Source: Paenibacillus_E sp052115445
GTDB taxonomy: Bacteria > Bacillota > Bacilli > Paenibacillales > NBRC-103111
Length of the DNA stretch: 64,000 nucleotides
NCBI RefSeq assembly: GCF_052115445.1
Contig: NZ_JBFRGR010000004.1
Coordinates: 124,001 to 188,000 of the forward strand
Direction: 5' to 3'
Positions 32,637 through 40,240 of this stretch are shown one piece after another. The notes beneath the pieces were generated by a model. It did not search any database, had not been told where the DNA came from, and saw nothing but the letters and a program-made list of their open reading frames with translations. Position 1 is the stretch's first letter; every line of letters starts with the position of its first letter. The position numbers and the translations under genes were made by a program.

Positions 32637-34037
32637 ATGAAAACGTTTTTAGACGAAAATTTCTTACTTAACAATGAAACTGCCGTACATCTTTTTCATG
32701 AATATGCCAAAGAACTGCCGATTATTGACTATCACTGCCACTTAAGTCCGAAGGAAATTTATGAAAATAAACAATTTAACAACATAACCGAAGCTTGGTT
32801 ATACGGTGACCACTACAAATGGCGGATGATGCGTGCTAACGGTATCGATGAGTCCAAGATTACTGGTGAAGCTAGTGATTATGATCGCTTTGTAGCATGG
32901 GCTTCCACGCTTCCTATGGCGATCGGCAATCCGTTGTACCACTGGTCCCACATGGAGCTTCAAACCTATTTCGGTGTGTACGATATCATTAATGAGCAGA
33001 ATGCACCAGCAATTTGGGAAAAAGTGAATGCGAAGCTGGCTGAGGGTGGATCCCGCGCTAGAGACCTAATCACAAACTCCAAAGTAACGGTCATTTGTAC
33101 GACAGACGATCCTGTGGATTCCTTGGAATACCACATCAAAATTAAAGAGATTGAAGGATTCGATACGCAAGTATTGCCTTCCTACCGTCCCGATAAGGCG
33201 TTGGAAATCAACCGTGCTACATTCCTTCCATGGATTGCTCAACTTGAAAAAGCGGTAGGAACGCCGATCCGCACGTATGATGATTTATTGGCTGGTTTAG
33301 AAAGCCGTGCTGTCTTCTTTGACTCTGTCGGCTGTAAAGTGTCTGACCATGCGTTGGATTATGTGCCTTTTGCAACAGCGACCAAAGAAGAAGTTGACGC
33401 GATCTTCGCGGCAGTACTTGCTGGTCAAGCGGTAAGTCTGGAAGACGAGAAGAAGTACAAAGCCTTCACGCTGATCTTCCTTGGCGGCATCTACAAGAAA
33501 TTGGATTGGGCGATGCAGTATCATATCAACGCTTCCCGTAACAACAATGGACAGGCTTTCGCTAAGCTAGGTCCTGATACAGGATTCGACTCCATTGGTG
33601 ATAGCCCTGTTGCGGGAGCATTAACGGGACTATTGTCCGCACTAGCTGTAGCGGATTCCTTGCCGCGTACCATTCTCTATTCCTTGAACGCACGGGATAA
33701 CGAGATTCTTGCTTCCTTGATGGGCAGCTTCCAAGGCGATGGTATCGCTGGCAAAATCCAATTGGGCGCCGCATGGTGGTTCAATGATACGCGCGACGGC
33801 ATGATCTCCCAAATGAAATCCCTCGGCAACTTCGGTTTACTAGGACGTTTCGTTGGGATGCTAACGGATTCCCGCAGCTTCTTGTCCTACACGCGTCATG
33901 ACTACTTCCGTCGCATTCTATGCAACATGATCGGTGAGTGGGTTGAAGCGGGCGAGTTCCCGAACGACGAGCAGCTGTTGAAACAGTTGGTTCAAGGTAT
34001 TTCCTACAATAATGCTAAGCAATATTTCAGTTTCTAA
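32637..34037 (+). CDS. uxaC: Glucuronate (uronate) isomerase
   Basis: A 466-residue enzyme of the amidohydrolase superfamily that converts D-glucuronate to D-fructuronate, and D-galacturonate to D-tagaturonate. Recognised by the N-terminal FLLNNETAVHLFHEYAKELPIIDYHCHLSPKEIYENK with the HxH pair, WKWRMMRANGI-type segment (YKWRMMRANGID), VICTTDDPVDSLEYH, and the C-terminal GMLTDSRSFLSYTRHDYFRRILCN. No other uronate pathway genes (uxuA, kdgK, kdgA) are in the window, so the pathway must be completed elsewhere. A cre-like sequence overlaps its first codons. Confidence 0.95.
   Translation: MKTFLDENFLLNNETAVHLFHEYAKELPIIDYHCHLSPKEIYENKQFNNITEAWLYGDHYKWRMMRANGIDESKITGEASDYDRFVAWASTLPMAIGNPLYHWSHMELQTYFGVYDIINEQNAPAIWEKVNAKLAEGGSRARDLITNSKVTVICTTDDPVDSLEYHIKIKEIEGFDTQVLPSYRPDKALEINRATFLPWIAQLEKAVGTPIRTYDDLLAGLESRAVFFDSVGCKVSDHALDYVPFATATKEEVDAIFAAVLAGQAVSLEDEKKYKAFTLIFLGGIYKKLDWAMQYHINASRNNNGQAFAKLGPDTGFDSIGDSPVAGALTGLLSALAVADSLPRTILYSLNARDNEILASLMGSFQGDGIAGKIQLGAAWWFNDTRDGMISQMKSLGNFGLLGRFVGMLTDSRSFLSYTRHDYFRRILCNMIGEWVEAGEFPNDEQLLKQLVQGISYNNAKQYFSF
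32638..32651. promoter_or_regulatory. Cre-like site at the start of uxaC
   Basis: TGAAAACGTTTTTA matches the cre consensus TGWNANCGNTNWCA at all fixed positions but one (T for C near the end). Cre sites within the first codons are known as roadblocks. It could equally be chance, since the codons spell MKTFL. Confidence 0.3.
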
Positions 34038-34042
34038 ATGAC

Positions 34043-34082
34043 AACCCTTTGTGTGAGCGTGAGCTTGCACGAAGGGTTTTTG
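34043..34082 (+). terminator. Terminator of uxaC
   Basis: AACCCTT and AAGGGTT form the base of a stem that encloses a second pairing TGTGTGAGC/AGCTTGCACG, followed by five T residues. Confidence 0.75.
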
Positions 34083-34232
34083 TTTTATGGAGGTTTCGCG
34101 GCGGGCAGTTGGTGGAGGCAGGCTTAGTTCGGTGAGAGAGTTAGTGGAGTTTAGCGTGAGGATGGGTGGGCTGGAAGCGAGAAATAGGCCAGAGCGAGGC
34201 TTCATGCCCGAATCTGCGCTCCACGGTGCGAA

Positions 34233-34417
34233 TAAATGGATTTTCAACAGCTAATTTCACCTCAATTTCGCGAAAACTTCGATTAGATGGATTTCATGTA
34301 GTTAATTTAGCGAGTTTAGCCAAAATGACCTAATTTCCTAGAATTTAACTACATGTTTTCCATTTAAATCCTAAAATCGTGATAATTCCTCCGAAATAGA
34401 TGTACATTTTCCAGCTA
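34233..34417. repeat. Class A four-site 21-bp palindrome module, copy 1
   Basis: Four 21-bp TA-bounded sites start at 34233, 34284, 34346 and 34397 (51, 62, 51 bp apart; total 185 bp). Left half-sites of sites 1 and 2 are TAAATGGA and TAGATGGA; right half-sites of sites 3 and 4 are TCCATTTA and TCCAGCTA, the complementary form. Inner half-sites are AACAGCTA, TGTAGTTA, TAACTACA and TAGATGTA. Sites 2 and 3 are nearly reverse complements. It lies between the convergent uxaC and AraC-type genes. The 150 bases before it (34085-34232) are G-rich with no recognisable gene. Confidence 0.85.
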
Positions 34418-34491
34418 ATTTCAAATTCCTGGTAACGGATTGAAAAGCGAAACTTCCCCTTCACAACAATGAAGAAGTGAAATGGAAGTCC

Positions 34492-35316
34492 TCACAGACT
34501 CAGATGCATCATCTTCCGGCATTCCAATGGGGTCTGCGACGTAACCTGCTTGAATACACGTCCAAAGTGAGCGACGCTGTCAAAGCCTGCTTGCTCGGCA
34601 ATGTGGATCACTTTGAGTTTCGTTTCCCTTAATAAGCGTTGCGCCTCACGAATACGCAGGTTGTTCAAATACTCGACGAACGAGAAGCCAATTGTATCCT
34701 TGAAGGAGCGGCAAAAGTAACTCGGACTAATATGGAACTTTTCAGAGATGAGTGCCAGTGTCAGTCGTTCATTGAAGTGTTCATTGATATAGGTGACGAT
34801 TTCGAAAATCTTCGGGTTATAAGCCTGGGGATGCTCAACTAACGTCCCGGGCTGGTCCATGAGTCGCGAGCAGAATATGAGCAACTGTGTAAGTAAGGCT
34901 TTGCTATTCAGCTCCCAACCGAGTTGCTCTTGCTGTTTTTCTCGCAATAAACTGAAGAGCAAATTCTCAACGAGTGTGCGATTTGCGCCGGAAAGGGAGA
35001 CGATATAATGCTTTGGACGAAAAGGAGATAGCGCAATCGCATAAGTTTCATCATCTTTCATAGCGAGCCAGCGTTCTTCGAAATTGATTAAGATGCGCTC
35101 GTGCGGACGATCATTGGCATCAAGCGTTTTGTGGAGTGTATGTTTATCTATAAATACTAGATCACCCTCTTGCATGGCATAGACGCGGTCTTGAATGAAA
35201 TAATTGCGTTTACCGCTGAGTAAATAATAAATTTCGTAATGGTCATGGAAATGATTCACTAGCATTGTGTAGGGCTGCTCTCTGCGAATTCTTTCAATCT
35301 CGTAATGAAACAACAT
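34492..35316 (-). CDS. AraC-family transcriptional regulator with cupin sensor domain
   Basis: The ATG at 35316 follows AGAGG by six bases and is preferred to the GTG at 35322. The 274-residue protein has an N-terminal cupin (NHFHDHYEIYYLLSGKRNYFIQDRVYAMQEGDLVFIDKHTLHKT) for a small ligand such as a sugar, and two C-terminal helix-turn-helix motifs (LALISEKFHISPSYFCRSFKD and VIHIAEQAGFDSVAHFGRVFKQVTSQTPLECR). It is divergent from the Gfo/Idh/MocA oxidoreductase-hydrolase pair, the likely target. The 157-base gap between them holds no clear operator that I can single out. Confidence 0.9.
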   Translation of the reverse strand: MLFHYEIERIRREQPYTMLVNHFHDHYEIYYLLSGKRNYFIQDRVYAMQEGDLVFIDKHTLHKTLDANDRPHERILINFEERWLAMKDDETYAIALSPFRPKHYIVSLSGANRTLVENLLFSLLREKQQEQLGWELNSKALLTQLLIFCSRLMDQPGTLVEHPQAYNPKIFEIVTYINEHFNERLTLALISEKFHISPSYFCRSFKDTIGFSFVEYLNNLRIREAQRLLRETKLKVIHIAEQAGFDSVAHFGRVFKQVTSQTPLECRKMMHLSL

Positions 35317-35473
35317 AGACACCTCTCTAAGTTAGGTTGTGCCTCTCTATTTTACAGCAATATATGCAAGGAAATAAAGGCATCGGGTAATATTTGAATA
35401 GAAACACAACAAATATTGTATTAATCTTGCTATAAGAGATGAAATACTTTGTAATCGAGAGGGGCATTAACTG

Positions 35474-36757
35474 ATGAAAACACGTTATGCGATTGTAGGA
35501 ACTGGTGGACGAGCTGAATTCTTCTATGGCTCCATGGTGAAGGATTTCCGAGATACATCCGAGCTTGTTGCCATTTGTGATATTAACCAAACGCGCATGA
35601 ACTTTACGAATGACTTACTTGCTAACAAGTATGAGTATCATGCTGTTCCTACGTATAAAGCCGATCAATTCGAAGAAATGATCCGTAATGAGAAGCCGGA
35701 TGCGATCATCGTAACAACAGTGGATCGTACCCACCATACGTACATCATTAAAGCGATGGAACTAGGTTGTGATGTCATTTCGGAGAAACCGATGACGGTT
35801 GATGAAGAGAAATGCCAAGAAATCTTGGATGCGATTAAACGTACGGGCCGCCAGCTTCGTGTTACGTTTAACTATCGTTATGCACCGCACAATACGAAAA
35901 TTCGTGAGTTAATTATGGATGGAACGATTGGTGATGTCCACTCCGTTCATTTCGAATGGTTGCTCAATACAGAGCATGGAGCTGACTATTTCCGCAGATG
36001 GCACCGCGATAAACGCAATGGCGGCGGGTTGCTTGTGCATAAGTCAACGCATCACTTTGACTTGGTTAACTTCTGGTTAGGGACGCAGCCTGAGACGGTT
36101 TTTGCTATGGGGGATCTGATGTTCTATGGTAAGGCCAACGCAGAGAAACGCGGCGAAACGAAGTTCTACCAACGTGCAACTGGAAATGAATACGCGAAAG
36201 AAGACCCATTTGGACTTCAATTGGATAAGAATGCACATCTGAAAGGTCTATATTTGGATGCGGAGCATGAGGATGGTTATCAGCGTGATCAGAGCGTGTT
36301 TGGTGATGGGATCTCCATTGAAGACACGATGGGTGTGATGGTTCGCTACAAAAATAAAGCGATTCTAACGTACTCCTTGAATGCGTACTTGCCGTGGGAA
36401 GGCTTTAATGTGAACATTAACGGCAGCAAAGGCCGTATTGAAATGAAAGTTGTTGAGAAATCATACGTGAATTCCGGTGGCGATAAAGCGGATGAGGGTG
36501 CGTTGAAAGCGAAAACGATTACGGTATTCCCGATGTTTGCGGCACCTTATGAAGTTGAAATTGAAGAAGGTGTTGGCGGCCACGGTGGTGGCGATCCAGT
36601 TCTGTTGAAAGATATTTTCGACAAGCCATCGGAAGATCGATTCAACCGCGCGGCATCCCATGTTGACGGAGCGATGTCCATTCTTACGGGTATTGCCGGC
36701 AATATTTCATTGCGTACGGGGCAACCAGTTGCTGTAGATAAACTTGTGAAATTTTAA
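35474..36757 (+). CDS. Gfo/Idh/MocA-family oxidoreductase
   Basis: A 427-residue NAD(P)-dependent dehydrogenase with an N-terminal Rossmann fold (RYAIVGTGGRAEFFYGSMV), the catalytic EKPMTVDEEKC segment, and a C-terminal sandwich with KRNGGGLLVHKSTHHFDLVNFWLG, which holds the active-site His. Members of this family oxidise or reduce sugars and inositols. It is the first gene of a two-gene operon with a hydrolase 22 bases downstream and is divergent from a cupin-AraC regulator; together they look like a small module for an oxidised or esterified sugar. The exact substrate cannot be told. Confidence 0.9.
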   Translation: MKTRYAIVGTGGRAEFFYGSMVKDFRDTSELVAICDINQTRMNFTNDLLANKYEYHAVPTYKADQFEEMIRNEKPDAIIVTTVDRTHHTYIIKAMELGCDVISEKPMTVDEEKCQEILDAIKRTGRQLRVTFNYRYAPHNTKIRELIMDGTIGDVHSVHFEWLLNTEHGADYFRRWHRDKRNGGGLLVHKSTHHFDLVNFWLGTQPETVFAMGDLMFYGKANAEKRGETKFYQRATGNEYAKEDPFGLQLDKNAHLKGLYLDAEHEDGYQRDQSVFGDGISIEDTMGVMVRYKNKAILTYSLNAYLPWEGFNVNINGSKGRIEMKVVEKSYVNSGGDKADEGALKAKTITVFPMFAAPYEVEIEEGVGGHGGGDPVLLKDIFDKPSEDRFNRAASHVDGAMSILTGIAGNISLRTGQPVAVDKLVKF

Positions 36758-36779
36758 CCTATGACGGAGGTTGAGCTAG

Positions 36780-37796
36780 ATGTGGAGTCCTGACGCGAGT
36801 ATGGAACATCTCTATCGCACTTTCGAGTTGAAACGCGAGCAGAGTCGTACGGAATGGGCTGAACATGCGAAAGCTCATATGAAAAAGCGCTTGGCGGACT
36901 CCTTAGCGGTGACCATGGAAGAACAGGACGAACTTCGTCCTGTTCTTCTTGATCGTGTCGAGCTAGGGGATCATATCCGAGAACGAATTGAAATCAGTAC
37001 TTTCTGGGGCTTTCGTGTCCCTGTGTATGTGTTGTTGCCAAAAGGCGATTCTCCTAAACGTGCTGCCGTGCTTGCACTTCATGGTCATGGCTATGGGAGC
37101 AGGCAGATCGTAGGCTTGAACGCTGATGGTACTGAGCATACGGGGGAATGGGATCTTCATGGCAACTATGCGCTAGAGTTGGTGAGGCGCGGCTTCGTCG
37201 TCGTTGTCCCTGAAATTCTAGGGTTCGGTGATCGGCGATTGGAAGATGACCAGAAGGATGGACAAGTGGGGAACTCTTCCTGTCAGATGCTTGCTTCTCA
37301 TCTTATGCTATATGGGATCTCTCTAGCTGGTGTTCGTGTGCAAGAAGTGAGACGAGTGTTAGATTACCTCGTGTCACGCGAAGAGGTAGATGCGAGTCGA
37401 ATCGGTTGTTTTGGGTTCTCGGGTGGCGGTTTACTTGCCGCTTACACGGCAGTAATAGATGAGCGCATCCAGGCCTCGGTCCTGTGCGCGTTCACCAATA
37501 CATTTAAGCGCAGTATTATGGGCGTGCGGCATTGTATCGATAACTATCTGCCTGGCGCGCTCGACTTCGCGGAACTTCCTGAATTAATCGGTTTGCTTGC
37601 ACCGCGTCCATTGTTCATTGCATCAGGTAAACAAGATCCGATTTTTCCTATTGATGGTGTGGAAGCAGCCGTTTCCTACTTGGAGCGGGAGTATGCGTTG
37701 GCGGGAGCATCTGAGCGATTGGGCGTTCATCTCTATGAAGGTGTTCACGAGGTTAATGGGAGTCAGGCGTACCCATGGCTGGTTAAAAATCTGTAA
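36780..37796 (+). CDS. Alpha/beta hydrolase (acetyl xylan esterase / dienelactone hydrolase-like)
   Basis: A 338-residue protein with an alpha/beta hydrolase fold. The nucleophile Ser is in IGCFGFSGGGLLA (S214), the acid Asp in ASGKQDPIFP (D286), and the His in YEGVHEVNG (H323). An N-terminal cap region (about 1-90) and AAVLALHGHGYGS for the oxyanion region are visible. Similar proteins deacetylate or de-esterify sugars. No signal peptide; cytoplasmic. It follows the oxidoreductase gene by 22 bases and ends in a perfect terminator, so the two form one transcript. Confidence 0.85.
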   Translation: MWSPDASMEHLYRTFELKREQSRTEWAEHAKAHMKKRLADSLAVTMEEQDELRPVLLDRVELGDHIRERIEISTFWGFRVPVYVLLPKGDSPKRAAVLALHGHGYGSRQIVGLNADGTEHTGEWDLHGNYALELVRRGFVVVVPEILGFGDRRLEDDQKDGQVGNSSCQMLASHLMLYGISLAGVRVQEVRRVLDYLVSREEVDASRIGCFGFSGGGLLAAYTAVIDERIQASVLCAFTNTFKRSIMGVRHCIDNYLPGALDFAELPELIGLLAPRPLFIASGKQDPIFPIDGVEAAVSYLEREYALAGASERLGVHLYEGVHEVNGSQAYPWLVKNL

Positions 37797-37806
37797 GTAT
37801 TAATAG

Positions 37807-37840
37807 AAAGACTACTGAACAGGGTTCAGTAGTCTTTTTT
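37807..37840 (+). terminator. Terminator of the oxidoreductase-hydrolase operon
   Basis: A perfect 14-bp stem, AAAGACTACTGAAC with its complement, around AGG, followed by TTTTTT. Confidence 0.9.
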
Positions 37841-37845
37841 GTCAT

Positions 37846-37994
37846 TTATTTTACACTTTGACGGACGATGCTCTCAATTATCAATTTGTGTCCAACTACG
37901 ACGCCAAGACGAATGACACCTGTTGTTCTTCCAGAAATGATGTGGCGATGTCTGAATTGAACGGGGCTGCCGATCCTTGCTTGATCTTTGCCAT
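37846..37994 (-). pseudogene. Frameshifted small protein, DUF2187-like
   Basis: On the minus strand an ATG at 37994 (AAAGGATG upstream) opens MAKIKQGSAAPFN and closes after 32 codons. One base back in frame, the same DNA reads ARIGSPVQFRHRHIISGRTTGVIRLGVVVGHKLIIESIVRQSVK to a stop at 37846, a basic beta-rich sequence resembling small DUF2187/SH3-like proteins of Bacillales. That frame has no start. A single-base frameshift near 37965 thus seems to split a gene of about 50 codons. It could instead be a sequencing error. No canonical slippery heptamer is present. Confidence 0.4.
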
Positions 37995-38146
37995 ATGTCT
38001 ATCATCCTTTCAAGAGAGATGATAGTAAGATATGCAAATCATAGAGGATTGGCTCGGTCGACAGGCTAGTTTGTTGGAATATTATCTTATTTTGAAAGGT
38101 AGATGGCAGTAGATTCTACTATAATTTCATATAATTTCAGGTAGTC

Positions 38147-38581
38147 TTATTTGTTATCCGTACCATTCAATCGTGGAGAATCATATTTGCGTATTTCTTC
38201 GCGCCAAGAGAGGAAGCCGTTTTCCATGGCTCTAATCAGCATTTCTGCTGTTCCAAGATTGGTTGCGAGAGGGATCTGCTGCACATCACAGAGGCGAAGG
38301 AGTGCTGTAATATCGGGTTCATGTCCTAATGCAGAGATGGGATCGCGGAAAAAGATAAGTAAATCAATATCATCCATCGCAATCATCGCACCGATTTGCT
38401 GATCCCCGCCAAATGGGCCTGAGCGCAAGCGAATGACATCGAGCTTTGCGGCTTCACTAATTCTTCTTCCTGTCGTACCTGTAGCATAGAGTTGGTGCTT
38501 TTGGAAAATATGCTTATAAGCTATGACAAAGTCTACGAGCAAGTTTTTGTAAACATCATGCGCAACGAGTGCAATATTCAT
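38147..38581 (-). CDS. mgsA: Methylglyoxal synthase
   Basis: A 144-residue enzyme converting dihydroxyacetone phosphate to methylglyoxal and phosphate. It shows the family core: MNIALVAHDVYKNLLVDFV, YATGTTGRRISEA, RLRSGPFGGDQQIGAMIA and DLLIFFRDPISALGHEPDITALLRLCDVQQIPLATNLGTAEMLI, including the catalytic Asp in GGDQQIGA. The rhamnose pathway encoded nearby yields DHAP, so MgsA could relieve DHAP overload, but the distance (over 2 kb) and separate transcript mean this is only a suggestion. It appears to be a single gene. Confidence 0.95.
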   Translation of the reverse strand: MNIALVAHDVYKNLLVDFVIAYKHIFQKHQLYATGTTGRRISEAAKLDVIRLRSGPFGGDQQIGAMIAMDDIDLLIFFRDPISALGHEPDITALLRLCDVQQIPLATNLGTAEMLIRAMENGFLSWREEIRKYDSPRLNGTDNK

Positions 38582-38829
38582 TTTCTCTCCGCTCCTCTAT
38601 TTGTGTTAGGTTAGTTAACGTACATTTGTGTGTTGAGAACAGAATAACTTAATTAGTTTGAAATTTCAATCATTATTTTGATATAATCAATCAATAAATT
38701 GTCCTATTGTGTGAAAATTAACGAATATGTCATATAATCTAACATATAAATGATTGAAGTCTGCACTTCTTCCTAATTCGATCTAACTATGCTAACCTGT
38801 TAGGATGATCAACAAGGAGGTGAGTTCAT

Positions 38830-39456
38830 ATGAAACGAGTGCTGATTACTGGGTACAAAGCGAATGAACTCGGTATTTTCTCATTGAAGCATCCAGGCAT
38901 TCCGATTATCAAAAAAGCAATTCAAAAACGGCTTATCGCCTTGTTAGATGACGGGCTTGAATGGGTTGTCGTCAGTGGTCAATGGGGCGTGGAGCTATGG
39001 GCAGCGGAGGCAGTGCTTGAACTGAGAGAGAGCACGCATCCAGAAATTAAGCTTGCAGTGATTACTCCTTTTCTAGAGCAGGAAGAGAAGTGGAGTGATG
39101 ACAAGAAAAGCTGCTATGCAAGTGTCATGCAGCGTGCGAATTACGTGAACAGTGTAACGAAGACCAAATATGAGGGGCCTTGGCAGTTCAAGGAGAGGGA
39201 CAAGTTCCTCCTACGAAACTCTGACGGCATTTTGCTTGTTTATGATGAAGAGACAGAAGGCTCGCCGAAGTTTATGAAATTGCAGGCGGCTCAAATCGCC
39301 GCGCATCATACCTATCCGATCATAACGATCAACGCTTTCGATTTGCAAAATGTGGCCGAGGACGAGCACGGAGATTACGGCGGTGACATGCAGGATGACA
39401 TGACTGGAGATTCAGTCAGTGGCGGAGATAAGTGGCAGTTCGATGATGATATATAG
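38830..39456 (+). CDS. ypsA: YpsA family (DUF1273) SLOG-fold protein
   Basis: A 208-residue protein starting MKRVLITGYKANELGIF, with VVVSGQWGVELWAAEAVLEL, LAVITPFLEQEEKW and FLLRNSDGILLVYDEETEGSPKFM, typical of YpsA, a SLOG/LOG-type Rossmann protein. In Firmicutes YpsA has been linked to cell division and stress, with an unknown ligand. The last 40 residues are acidic and Gly/Asp-rich (DEHGDYGGDMQDDMTGDS), an addition beyond the usual core. AAGGAGG lies ten bases before the ATG. It is monocistronic, followed by a repeat-rich gap. Confidence 0.88.
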   Translation: MKRVLITGYKANELGIFSLKHPGIPIIKKAIQKRLIALLDDGLEWVVVSGQWGVELWAAEAVLELRESTHPEIKLAVITPFLEQEEKWSDDKKSCYASVMQRANYVNSVTKTKYEGPWQFKERDKFLLRNSDGILLVYDEETEGSPKFMKLQAAQIAAHHTYPIITINAFDLQNVAEDEHGDYGGDMQDDMTGDSVSGGDKWQFDDDI

Positions 39457-39490
39457 AAATAGCTATTCGCCGGGCATCCCCCGACACCAT

Positions 39491-39740
39491 AGCTATTCAA
39501 AGAGTAGCAACTTGTCTCTATGCCCAATAGTAGCTACTCTACAATCCATCAAACATGTCCCTTACACCCTAGTTACTCAATAAACCTCAAACTTGCCCCC
39601 TTACACCATAGCTACTCAACAAATATCAAACTTTCCCCTTACACATAGCTACTCAACAACCATCAAACTTGCCTCCATACATCTAGCTAGTCAACAAATA
39701 TCGAACTTTCCCCTCAATTCACCTTTTTGTTACTCAACGG
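39491..39740 (+). repeat. Degenerate ~40-bp tandem repeat array, seven units
   Basis: AGCTACTC or a near variant recurs at 39491, 39532, 39571, 39610, 39647, 39685 and 39728 (periods 41, 39, 39, 37, 38, 43). Each unit continues with CAACAAATATCAAACTTTCCCC or similar and ends TTACAC. The AGCTACTC element, C/T-rich make-up and period match the 20235-20545 array, so the two are probably related. No reading frame runs through. Confidence 0.75.
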
Positions 39741-39775
39741 ATACCGAAGGGCGCCCCCAGCGGTCCCCTCCCTAA

Positions 39776-39960
39776 TAAATGGAAAACATACAGTTGAATT
39801 CAGCATTTTAGTTGAAAAAATTAAATTAAATGGAAAAAATGTAGTTAATAGTTAGCTTTTTACCTGAATCAACGATTTCAGCTGAATATAGCTGTAGGTT
39901 ATCCAGTTAATGTGAAACAAAAGGTGATTTCCCCGGTATTAGCTGTAGTTTTTCCAGTTA
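39776..39960. repeat. Class A four-site 21-bp palindrome module, copy 2
   Basis: Sites start at 39776, 39827, 39889 and 39940 (51, 62, 51 bp; total 185 bp). Sites 1 and 2 both start TAAATGGA; sites 3 and 4 both run from TAGCTGTA to TCCAGTTA and agree at 19 of 21 positions. Site 1 matches the reverse complement of site 4 at 16 of 21. It directly follows the array at 39491-39740 and precedes the rha promoter region. Confidence 0.85.
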
Positions 39961-40132
39961 TTACTCAGCTGGAGCGTCGTTATCAAATTCAGAAGAAAAC
40001 CCACACATTCGCAGATTATCACAGGTAATGTTGCCCGTTGCTCTCAGTTTATTCCCGAAACCCTCCTTCTAAACTAGCCAACCTTTCATTTTTATACACA
40101 AAAGACGGACGAATCTGTGTTTTCTTCTCCAT

Positions 40133-40206
40133 AAAACAAACATAAAAATAATTATTCAAAAATAAACAAAGATGTGTTAAGATAAAACCATCAAAAACAA
40201 ACACAT
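40133..40206. promoter_or_regulatory. Direct repeats upstream of rhaEW, candidate DeoR-type operator
   Basis: AAAACAAACATA (40133), AATAAACAAAGATG (40161) and AAAAACAAACACAT (40193) are similar A-rich repeats in the promoter region. TTCAAA and TAAGAT, 17 bases apart (40156-40184), could form the promoter, with the second repeat inside the spacer. DeoR-family repressors often bind such direct repeats; the regulator encoded at the end of the operon is the likely ligand-responsive repressor. Confidence 0.4.
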
Positions 40207-40240
40207 ACACATGGGATGTAAAACTTAGGAGGGTACTTAA

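Noticed and set aside
37846..37994. Programmed -1 ribosomal frameshift in the small gene
   Set aside because: No X XXY YYZ slippery heptamer and no downstream pseudoknot candidate; a mutation or sequencing error is simpler.
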